Source of the DNA: Rhodocytophaga aerolata
Lineage (GTDB): Bacteria; Bacteroidota; Bacteroidia; Cytophagales; 172606-1
Direction: 5' to 3'
DNA length: 64,000 nt
Assembly (NCBI RefSeq): GCF_030503435.1
Contig: NZ_JAUKPO010000018.1
Location: forward strand, 62,001 to 126,000
Part shown: piece after piece, positions 1 to 6,837 of the stretch
Position numbering within the stretch: position 1 is the stretch's first letter
Layout: each line of letters starts with the position of its first letter
Made by a program: the position numbers and the translations under genes
Notes under the pieces: model-generated
What the model was told of the DNA's origin: nothing
Databases searched by the model: none
Seen by the model: only the letters and a program-made list of their open reading frames with translations

Positions 1-471
1 ATTCTGGAGGAAACCATTGTGGAGGTACGGCGTATTTCACACAACCTTATGCCCAGCGTGCTGCAGGATTTTGGATTAGAGGCAGCCTTGAAATCTTTAT
101 GCACCCGCACCGCCCAAGCTTCTAGACTGAAGGTGAATTTTAGTTTTGATACCCATCCTGATTCACCCCCCCTTTCCCAGGAAGTCAGTATTAGCCTCTA
201 CCGGATTACCCAGGAAAGTATTCATAATGCAGTAAAATATGCCCAGGCCACCCAACTTGATATTATCGTAGATTGCGAACCGGATCAGGTACAATTGCGG
301 ATTCGCGACAACGGAATTGGCTTTGACTGGGAAGCCTATCAACAACGCACGACACATGAAACACACGGAATCGGAAATATGCGTGAACGCACCTATTTGC
401 TGGGAGGTACTTTTGGGTTAAACACCCGAGCAGGCGCTGGAACAACCATTACCGTATCAGTACCGCAGTAG
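1..471 (+). CDS. Sensor histidine kinase, NarL/DesK type (3' part only)
   Basis: The reading frame is open to the left edge, so this is the C-terminal ~156 residues of a longer kinase. The visible part begins just after the phospho-acceptor region (RRISHNLMPSVLQDFGLEAA is typical of the HisKA_3 dimerisation helix) and continues into an HATPase_c domain: N-box ESIHNAVKYA, G1 box DNGIGFD and G2 box GIGNMRER. This arrangement belongs to kinases that pair with LuxR-type response regulators, and such a regulator follows 64 bp downstream on the same strand. The kinase would autophosphorylate on the missing histidine and pass the phosphate to that partner. The input domain and any membrane segments lie outside the window, so the signal cannot be inferred. 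Confidence 0.93.
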   Translation: MLEETIVEVRRISHNLMPSVLQDFGLEAALKSLCTRTAQASRLKVNFSFDTHPDSPPLSQEVSISLYRITQESIHNAVKYAQATQLDIIVDCEPDQVQLRIRDNGIGFDWEAYQQRTTHETHGIGNMRERTYLLGGTFGLNTRAGAGTTITVSVPQ

Positions 472-535
472 CAATACCAATTACTTTGATTATAGGTTTA
501 TAACTCACTATTTATTACTACTTAGTCCTCCACCT

Positions 536-1174
536 ATGACAGAAAACCCGATACGTATCATTATCGCCGATGACCATCCGCTGGTGAGAGATGGCCTGAA
601 AACAGTACTCCATAAAATACCAGACTTTCAGGTAATAGCCGAAGCAGAAGACGGCCTGCAATTAATGAAGCTCATCGATCAACTTCACCCAACCCTGGCG
701 CTTGTAGATATTTCTATGCCGCATCTCAATGGATTAGAGGCATTGAAAAAGCTTAGCGGGTTGTATCCCAACCTTAAATTAATTGTGCTGACCATGCACG
801 AAGAGCCTGAATACATTTTAAAGAGTATGAACAGCGGAGCCCATGCTTATTTATTAAAAAATGTGGAGCCTCAGGAATTACAAAAAGCCATTATGACAGT
901 GGTAAATGGAGGCAAATACTATACGCAAACCGTAGCGGGAATTATCATGGACAGCCTTTCTAAAACCGAGCCTGAGCAAGAAGCCCTCACTCCCCGGGAA
1001 CTGGAAGTGCTCAAGCTGATATGCCACGGCATGAGCAACAATCAGATTGCCAGTGAACTGTTCATCAGCATCCGCACTGTGGAAAAGCACCGGGTGAATG
1101 TGCTCAAGAAAATGCAGGCCGTCAATACAGCCGATCTGGTTAGGAAAGCGATAGATAAGGGACTACTAGAGTAG
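536..1174 (+). CDS. NarL/FixJ-family response regulator
   Basis: A 212-residue protein with a receiver domain (about 5-120) and a LuxR-type helix-turn-helix (about 148-208). Acidic pocket D12/D13, phospho-acceptor D58 in LVDISMPH, switch T86-region (LTMHEE) and the conserved lysine in LLKNVEP are all present. The C-terminal part shows LTPRELEVLKLICHGMSNNQ and the recognition helix SIRTVEKHRVNVLKKM. It is full length for the family. It follows the sensor kinase gene and is almost certainly its partner; the 64-bp spacer has no obvious terminator, so the two are probably cotranscribed. The regulated genes are not evident from the neighbourhood. Confidence 0.95.
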   Translation: MTENPIRIIIADDHPLVRDGLKTVLHKIPDFQVIAEAEDGLQLMKLIDQLHPTLALVDISMPHLNGLEALKKLSGLYPNLKLIVLTMHEEPEYILKSMNSGAHAYLLKNVEPQELQKAIMTVVNGGKYYTQTVAGIIMDSLSKTEPEQEALTPRELEVLKLICHGMSNNQIASELFISIRTVEKHRVNVLKKMQAVNTADLVRKAIDKGLLE

Positions 1175-1268
1175 GCATATATAGGTAGAAATACCCATAG
1201 ACGTATACGTAGAAACCTCCATAAAAAAATACAAAAATATCGGTATTTACATTGGTATTTAGAGTAAG

Positions 1269-1276
1269 TATCTTTG
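1269..1276 (+). promoter_or_regulatory. Candidate -7 promoter element (TATCTTTG)
   Basis: An exact match to the Bacteroidota -7 consensus TAnnTTTG, 37 bp before the ATG of the small secreted protein at 1314. The -33 region is only weakly matched (TTGG at 1252-1255, at a shorter spacing than usual). No other candidate is closer to the gene. Confidence 0.4.
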
Positions 1277-1313
1277 CATAGTTCAATTATGTAAAATACA
1301 AACCCGATATATC

Positions 1314-1664
1314 ATGAAACTTCAAGCATTTATAGTAGTACTTTTTTTGGTTTTTACCGCTCATACCATGCAGGCTCAGTCACCGGTGGTTTTTAAATAT
1401 AAGTATGATCCAAGTTATTCGGTTCACAATTATAAGCACCCGAATAAGGCAGCAATAGCCAAAAAGCATCAACTGGACCAACTGATTACTATTGAATACA
1501 TCAGGCCAATGCCGGCAATAGACAAAGTACAAAGAAACTATAAAATCCAGGGAGCCCCTATACAAAGGCAACCATCAGGTGCAGTAATACCAGTTACTCC
1601 CTACAAAGAGAAATTCAACAATATGAACTCACCTGCTAATTATAAGCATCCTTTTAGGCGGTAA
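1314..1664 (+). CDS. Small secreted protein of unknown function
   Basis: A 116-residue protein with a clear Sec signal peptide: basic start MKLQ, hydrophobic core IVVLFLVFTA and a likely cleavage after MQAQ near residue 22. The mature part is short, basic, and rich in Lys, Tyr, His and Pro, with two related stretches, NYKHPNKAA near residue 40 and NYKHPFRR at the very C-terminus. I do not recognise a family. It has its own candidate promoter (TATCTTTG at 1269) and its own terminator (1683-1719), so it appears to be a monocistronic gene. The product would be periplasmic or extracellular. Confidence 0.7.
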   Translation: MKLQAFIVVLFLVFTAHTMQAQSPVVFKYKYDPSYSVHNYKHPNKAAIAKKHQLDQLITIEYIRPMPAIDKVQRNYKIQGAPIQRQPSGAVIPVTPYKEKFNNMNSPANYKHPFRR

Positions 1665-1682
1665 GTTGCGCTTTTACCTTTC

Positions 1683-1719
1683 AACCACTGGAATAGCATC
1701 ACATTCCAGTGGTTTTTTT
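1683..1719 (+). terminator. Rho-independent terminator after the small secreted protein
   Basis: A 12-bp stem AACCACTGGAAT / ATTCCAGTGGTT with an 8-nt loop, whose 3' arm runs into a run of seven T. It begins 19 bp after the stop codon at 1664. The T-run is on the plus strand only, so it serves the plus-strand gene and not the convergent desaturase. Confidence 0.85.
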
Positions 1720-1874
1720 ATGCTAGAAACAGTCCGAACTAGAATCTTTTGTTTATCGCCAGGTTAGAAACACGCCAAAAATCAAAACTGCCACAATCAT
1801 TTGTTAGCTATTTTGAGGGTTCAAGGATATCGGCAAAAGGCAAAACATATGCGTATCCAGACTTTAAACCCGGA

Positions 1875-2606
1875 TCACTTTTGTGTCCTTAATTTGATAA
1901 TCTTCAATTGATTCAACAATTTCATCGCCAGATATCCGGCATCCACCTCAAACCACTTAACCGAGTTATTAGGGCGCGAAGGAAATTTATGGTGGTTATT
2001 ATGATAGGCTTCCCCCCAGAATATAAAGTCAAGCGGAATAAGGTTTTTAGAGGTGTTATTTACCTTAAAATTAACATAGCCTACCACATGAGCTAACCAG
2101 TTAACAACAGCTCCCTGGATAGCACCCATTCCAAAATGAAGCGGCAACAACAAGTAGTACCACCCCGATGGAGCAAGCAAATAATATAAAAATACATAAA
2201 AGCCGCACCAGGCAACTCTGGAAATAGGACTATGTGCAATTTTATCAAATGCATCCCAGCGGGGTAAGCCGGTTTTGTACTTTTCTTCTACGTTTGTTTT
2301 GCCAGAATAAATATTAAAATAGTTGTTACGGGTTTGCCACATCATGGTAAACACATTGCTTGAGTTGCCCGGAGAGTGAGGATCATCTTTGGTATCGGTA
2401 TGTGCATGATGCAAGCGGTGTAGAATGGCATACGCATAAGCACTTATGTAAGAGGAGCCTTGAGTTAAATAGCAGCCGATGTAAAAGGCTTTCTCCCACC
2501 CTTTTGTCATAGAAAACATGGCATGGGCAGCATAGCGGTGGTGAAAAACAGACTGAAAAAAAAGAGAACTGTACCAGTGAATAATTAATAAAAAGATGAT
2601 AGCCAT
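1875..2606 (-). CDS. Acyl-lipid / acyl-CoA fatty-acid desaturase
   Basis: A 243-residue membrane protein carrying the three histidine boxes of the integral-membrane di-iron desaturases: HHRYAAH (22-28), HRLHHAHTD (63-71) and HNNHH near residue 205. These bind the two irons that use oxygen to introduce a cis double bond, usually at delta-9, in a membrane fatty acyl chain. Hydrophobic stretches at the N-terminus, at about 130-165 and between the boxes fit a four-helix topology. The length matches the short bacterial stearoyl-CoA-desaturase-like proteins. The gene stands alone, convergent with the upstream secreted-protein gene; an imperfect inverted repeat at 2632-2669 lies just before its start. 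The exact substrate and regiospecificity cannot be read from the sequence. Confidence 0.92.
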   Translation of the reverse strand: MAIIFLLIIHWYSSLFFQSVFHHRYAAHAMFSMTKGWEKAFYIGCYLTQGSSYISAYAYAILHRLHHAHTDTKDDPHSPGNSSNVFTMMWQTRNNYFNIYSGKTNVEEKYKTGLPRWDAFDKIAHSPISRVAWCGFYVFLYYLLAPSGWYYLLLPLHFGMGAIQGAVVNWLAHVVGYVNFKVNNTSKNLIPLDFIFWGEAYHNNHHKFPSRPNNSVKWFEVDAGYLAMKLLNQLKIIKLRTQK

Positions 2607-2631
2607 AAAAATATGTAAATAAAACAGTATA

Positions 2632-2669
2632 CCCCTTATGCTTTGTCAATTCATAGTTCATAAGAGGGG
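2632..2669 (-). promoter_or_regulatory. Imperfect inverted repeat upstream of the desaturase gene
   Basis: CCCCTTATG (2632-2640) and CATAAGAGGGG (2659-2669) are inverted copies apart from a 2-nt bulge, separated by 18 nt. The element lies 26-63 bp before the desaturase ATG, in the expected promoter or leader. It could be an operator or an mRNA leader hairpin; nothing shows which. Confidence 0.35.
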
Positions 2670-2670
2670 C

Positions 2671-3870
2671 ATGTACTTTACATGTTTCCGATGGTTATAT
2701 ATTAATGGCGGCAACGTGGATTTATTAGTAACTATTGGTGCGTGTGTACTGACTTTCTGGCGTCTACTTCCTTTTTTAACGAAGAATCATGAGGCGGTAT
2801 AAGGTGTAAATCACTAACGCTTTTAAATTTAATGCTAGTTTACGTATAAATACTGATAATATGAAGATGAGTATTGATACAAACCGATTTCTCTCTTTTA
2901 CGTAATTAACGCATAGATTTGTTGCCAGCACCAGCTAGTAAAGTTCGTTTGACCTGCTTGCCTTAGAATTAATCTATAACTATTTTGCTTTTTACTGCTA
3001 TTGGCTACCGGATTAGAAATCAATAGTTTCTTGTCTTTTTATAGGTTTACCTGAAATGTAGCTGTGAGGAGCTTTTACTGTATTACCCGATAGGAATGGG
3101 CAATTTTATAAAATTGCTTACTTCTGTCATACCTTTTAATTTAGGGTTGGTTTGTACGTATAGCTCTAAAGGTATACCCTGCCTAATTCATGTGTTACGG
3201 CTTTGCGCTGCAGGGGGCGTGAGGAGTGGCCAACTGTAGTAATTGCCCGGTAGTAGTGTCCAGATATTAATAAATTAGTGGATTTTGCCTAACCAACCCA
3301 AGTATTTTTACAAAGCAGGTTTATTTACTTGTTTCATTTTATAGAGAACCTAATCAACGTGTTTGAATTTAATATCCTTATCTGATATAAGATCGATCAA
3401 CTGAATTTTGGAGTGTATAGAAAAGGGTAAATTTTGCAATCCCTTTTTGGTTCAAGGCCGGCACAAAAGGAGATCTAGGGAACTGAATTTTAACTCTCCT
3501 TCTAGTAATTATTTCGTCCACTACAGTTGTGCTATTTGCTCAAAGTTTTAAAATTTCACTGTAGTATCGTAAGTAGCTTACAACGTAAGCAAGTGGTGTA
3601 AATTTTCTAACTTACAGAAAGAATATTGCCTTAAAGAAAGAGAAATTCAACCGTATTAGCCAGGAAGCCTAACCATATTGTTTACAGGCCGGTTTGTAAA
3701 GAAGACAGTCCCCTCTGTTCAGAACAGGTTAGAAGGTGAAAATGCGAAAGAAAACGGTAAATCTTACTAGAGGAAAAAGCTCGTATAGGTTTACTTTTAG
3801 GCTATTACTTTACAGTCGCTATATTTACTTTATATCTCAACTGCTGCAGCAGATAAAAGGTAGCCAACAA
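2671..3870. other. Gene-free stretch of about 1.2 kb
   Basis: No reading frame with coding character was found on either strand; short frames are broken by frequent stops. The base composition is AT-rich and irregular, with no long direct repeat, transposase remnant or CRISPR-like array that I can see. A 62-codon frame at 3736-3924 runs into the structured RNA and has a composition (MKMRKKTVNLTRGKSSYRF start, no recognisable family) that does not persuade me. The stretch may be the long upstream region of the RNA at 3875 or a decayed insertion. Confidence 0.5.
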
Positions 3871-3874
3871 ACAA

Positions 3875-4190
3875 GTAAGTGTGGCGGAAAGGGAAGACGC
3901 AACGAGGAGATAGTAGAGCCATAGACAAAGCTAGTCGGGGCGCGACCAACAAACAAAGTCTATGTCAACGTTATCTCTGATAGTGATCAAAGCGCCGGTA
4001 TCTTTAGCCGGAAGAGCTTAACGCAAAGCGTATCGTACAGGTTCGACTCCTGTCACTTACAGTGCGTGACATAATAGGGAAAACCAGCAAAGTACAAGCA
4101 GGTAACTACCTATAGTAGGGATAAATACGCTAGCCTATTTAACACCCTCCAGACAATAGCCCCTATCTTTTACAAGTAGGGGCTTTTTCT
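3875..4190 (+). ncRNA. Candidate structured RNA with tRNA-like closure
   Basis: Positions 3875-4061 close like a tRNA. The 7-bp acceptor is GTAAGTG (3875-3881) with CACTTAC (4054-4060). TG and a D-arm GCG / CGC (3884-3900) resemble tRNA-Leu, the loop holding GG and a closing A. The T-arm is ACAGG-TTCGACT-CCTGT (4037-4053). Instead of a 17-nt anticodon arm there are about 130 nt, framed by ACGA (3902-3905) / TCGT (4033-4036) directly beside the T-arm. Inside are nested helices GAGATA / TATCTC (3907-3912, 3972-3977), CATAGAC / GTCTATG (3920-3926, 3958-3964), GTCG / CGAC (3934-3946), plus hairpins with CCGG stems (about 3995-4011) and ACGC-AAA-GCGT (4021-4031). The strand then reaches a strong terminator at 4158-4190. 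The topology recalls tmRNA, but I find no tag reading frame and the length is too short. An interrupted or decayed tRNA-Leu is the main alternative. Confidence 0.5.
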
Positions 4191-4193
4191 TTC
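4158..4193 (+). terminator. Rho-independent terminator
   Basis: Stem AGCCCCTA (4158-4165) with TAGGGGCT (4177-4184), extended by an inner CTT / AAG pairing and a 4-nt apical loop, followed by a T-rich tract. No protein gene precedes it within 1.5 kb, which is the best evidence that the structured RNA upstream is transcribed. Confidence 0.8.
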
Positions 4194-4212
4194 TGCTCCC
4201 ACACATCTAAAT

Positions 4213-4220
4213 TATCTTTG
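4213..4220 (+). promoter_or_regulatory. Candidate -7 promoter element (TATCTTTG)
   Basis: An exact TAnnTTTG match, just after the terminator at 4158-4193 and 290 bp before the sigma-factor gene. If used, it would give that gene a leader of about 280 nt. The -33 element is weak. Confidence 0.35.
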
Positions 4221-4509
4221 GTAAATCCGGTCAATAGTAATGGTGCCAATAATAATTCATGATTATAGGCTCAGGTAATTGAAAAGGAAAGTTAATGCAA
4301 CCATTATTTGGTTTGATTTAAACAATGTATTACCTGTATAACTGATTTCTCTCCGGCCTACAAATAGAAAGAGTTGTTCCACTGAAAAGAATTGAAGCAT
4401 AAAATATATAAACTTATAAATATTTTCTTTACTTATATAAGGAGAAAAGTTTATTTTTACCATTTCAACTAAGTGTAGGTAACCTGTTTCCCTGAGCATT
4501 TACAAAGAT

Positions 4510-5199
4510 ATGAGCCTTAAGGTGGACCGCTATTCAGATCGTATGCTTGATTCTTCCGATGAAAAAACACCTGTGAATGCTGATCCGGCAAATGGACAGA
4601 AGCAGATGACTACTGGTCAAGTGGAAGACGTGAAGTTATGGCAGGCCTTTAAAAAGCATGACAAACATGCTTTTAGACTTTTGTATGAAAAGTATGCCAA
4701 GGTGTTGTATAACTATGGCCGCCACATTTCCGGAGATGATAACTTAACCAAAGACTGCTTGCAAGACCTGTTTACTGAGTTATGGAACAGCCGCCAGCGC
4801 CTGAGTGATATTGATTCGGTAAAACACTATTTATTTAAAGCCTTCCGGCGGAAGATTCTGGAAGCTATTAAGCAACAACGTAAATTTGCCTGGACTGCCG
4901 ATGAACACATCCCTGTTGATTTTGAAATAGAACTTTCCTTAGAGAGCCAGCTTATTTCCTCTCAAATGAAGGCCGAGCAGCAGGAGAAAATTCAACAAGC
5001 ACTTAATCAACTCACCAAGCGGCAAAAAGAAGTAATATTTTTAAAATTTTACCAGAATCTTTCCTATACAGACATTGCCTCTACTTTGTCACTGACCGTC
5101 AATGCCGTCTATAATCTTATATCTAAAGCCTTTCATGTCTTAAAAGAAGCCCTGAAAGGTCAAGCTTTTTTAGGCCTGCTGCTTCTGGCATGTTCCTGA
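4510..5199 (+). CDS. ECF RNA polymerase sigma factor (FecI type)
   Basis: A 229-residue sigma-70 family protein. Region 2 covers about 48-115 (LLYEKYAKVLYNYGRHI and CLQDLFTELW, the -10 binding helices). Region 4 covers about 163-215 (LTKRQKEVIFLKFYQNLSY, then the helix-turn-helix DIASTLSLTVNAVYNLISKA). The N-terminus is about 40 residues longer than usual; a later start at 4543 or 4606 is possible, but ATG 4510 gives a continuous frame. A FecR anti-sigma factor and a SusC receptor with an STN domain follow on the same strand. This is the classical trans-envelope arrangement, in which ligand binding at the receptor releases the sigma factor to transcribe the receptor operon. Confidence 0.92.
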   Translation: MSLKVDRYSDRMLDSSDEKTPVNADPANGQKQMTTGQVEDVKLWQAFKKHDKHAFRLLYEKYAKVLYNYGRHISGDDNLTKDCLQDLFTELWNSRQRLSDIDSVKHYLFKAFRRKILEAIKQQRKFAWTADEHIPVDFEIELSLESQLISSQMKAEQQEKIQQALNQLTKRQKEVIFLKFYQNLSYTDIASTLSLTVNAVYNLISKAFHVLKEALKGQAFLGLLLLACS

Positions 5200-5676
5200 A
5201 AGAAGGGTATGGCAGTTGTTTGACATTCTACTTCTCTCCAATTTCTTCCGCCTCTTCCTTATTTTATCAAACATGGCCGGATAATTACTTTCTCTTTTTT
5301 ACCCATGTTGGTAATACGAACCATTGTTTACCCTCAGAGCAGATAATAATAAAAGTAGGCTAACAAAGTGCTACAGGATATGGGTAAAAGAAAAAAAGTG
5401 AATCTAATTTTATTAGGAAAATCTTATATAACAAACCGTATCGGTGTATATATTCTTGCTAATTTGTGTCTGACGATGAGACTTTTACAAGCTAAGTAAT
5501 ATTTGTGTTTGTAAAGCTGAATTATATCTTTCCTTCTAGTTCCTATAAAATATAGTGTTATCCCTGAAAAAAAACTTTAAAAAAAGTGGTGAGTTTTTTC
5601 CTGTCCCTCACTCTTTAACATTAGTTATTAATCAACAATCAGCTTCTACCCATCAGCATCAACCCGGTTTATTCCC
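5200..5676. other. Spacer between sigma factor and anti-sigma genes
   Basis: About 480 bp without a convincing gene. It holds only a short inverted repeat TTTACAA / TTGTAAA (5484-5490, 5509-5515). The length suggests that the FecR gene has its own promoter here, perhaps one read by the sigma factor, but I could not identify it. Confidence 0.4.
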
Positions 5677-6705
5677 ATGCACTACCAGTACAAACACTTT
5701 TCGGCAGAAGATTTTGCAGCAGATGAACACTTTCAGCAGTGGGTTCTGCAGCCAGACGACGCCCTAGACCAGTATTGGGAAGAATATCTGATGCTGCATC
5801 CTATGCAAAAACAAGCCATCACGGAAGCACGCCAGATTATCCGCTCGGTGAAGTTTGCTAGCTATGAACTGCCAGAAGAAGATTTTCAGCAGATCTGGCA
5901 TGCTATAGACCAGAATACGGTACAGACGGCAAGGAAGAGGCAACCGGATTCAAGTGAAAAAGTACGAACCTTTTATAACTGGCGAAGCTGGCAAAAGATG
6001 GCTGCCGTACTTACCTTGTTGATCGTAGCTACCCTCGTCTTTTTTGTAATCAACGCCTACCGGAAAGTGGAGCACCAGACGGCGTATGGAGAAATTAAAA
6101 CGGTGCAACTGCCCGATGGCTCTACGGCTATACTCAATGCCAACTCTACCCTCAGGATGTCTCCCAACTGGTCAACAGATGAGAGCCGCGAAGTATGGAT
6201 TACCGGAGAAGCTTATTTTTCGGTCGTACATACAGCTAATCACCAGAAGTTTTTGGTACATGTGGATGAATCGAGTACAGTAGAAGTGCTGGGTACGGAG
6301 TTTGATGTGGCGAAACGCCGGGGTAAAACCAAGGTAATGCTTGCTTCCGGTAAAGTAAAATTAAATCTGAAAAATGAGGCTTCTCTGGTAATGAAGCCAG
6401 GGGAACTGGTAGAAGTGGTAACTACTTCAAACAAATACACCAAAAAGACAGTAGATCCGGCTACGTACGCTTCCTGGAAGGAGCATAAACTTATATTTGA
6501 TGGTACGCCACTTTCAGAAGTGATTATACTGATGGAAGAAATCTATGGGGTACAGGTGGAAATAAGGGAACCCTCCTTAGTAACGCATAAAATGTGGGGA
6601 TCTATGCCCACACGGGATATACATGATTTTCTGTCAGGGATTTCCCAGTCGCTTGATGTAAGTGTCACCAAAACCGGAAACCGGGTGGTTATAAAAAACA
6701 AGTAA
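5677..6705 (+). CDS. FecR-family anti-sigma factor
   Basis: A 342-residue protein with an N-terminal cytoplasmic part (about 1-105) that would hold the sigma factor, one transmembrane helix at about 108-128 (MAAVLTLLIVATLVFFVINAY), a periplasmic FecR domain (about 135-235, with VQLPDGSTAILNANSTL) and a C-terminal DUF4974-like domain (about 270-340, HKLIFDGTPLSEVIILME and a closing VVIKNK). This is the standard Bacteroidota layout and length. The inner-membrane protein transmits the state of the SusC receptor encoded next (6838) to the sigma factor at 4510. The start was chosen at ATG 5677, which gives a conventional cytoplasmic start MHYQYKHFSAEDF. Confidence 0.93.
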   Translation: MHYQYKHFSAEDFAADEHFQQWVLQPDDALDQYWEEYLMLHPMQKQAITEARQIIRSVKFASYELPEEDFQQIWHAIDQNTVQTARKRQPDSSEKVRTFYNWRSWQKMAAVLTLLIVATLVFFVINAYRKVEHQTAYGEIKTVQLPDGSTAILNANSTLRMSPNWSTDESREVWITGEAYFSVVHTANHQKFLVHVDESSTVEVLGTEFDVAKRRGKTKVMLASGKVKLNLKNEASLVMKPGELVEVVTTSNKYTKKTVDPATYASWKEHKLIFDGTPLSEVIILMEEIYGVQVEIREPSLVTHKMWGSMPTRDIHDFLSGISQSLDVSVTKTGNRVVIKNK

Positions 6706-6837
6706 AACAACCGTAGTATACGCAGTTGTATCGCATACTACCCTGATTATACATTAATTCCATACGCTTCCTGTAAAATCGAAGAGCTGCTGTAAACGGC
6801 TCCCAGGCTTGTATTGTCTTTTTTAATCCATACATCT

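Noticed and set aside
3736-3924. 62-codon frame upstream of the structured RNA
   Set aside because: It runs into the acceptor and D-arm positions of the RNA, has no recognisable family, and the composition is unlike neighbouring genes.
3985-4061. An ordinary 75-nt tRNA ending at the same T-arm
   Set aside because: A 5' GATAGTG matches the 3' acceptor at only 5 of 7 positions and no proper anticodon arm can be drawn; the longer 3875 start matches 7 of 7 with a tRNA-Leu-like D-arm.
3875-4190. tmRNA, RNase P RNA or group I intron
   Set aside because: No tag frame ending in an ALAA-type sequence, none of the RNase P core motifs that I know, and no P/Q/R/S intron core; the insert is also too short.
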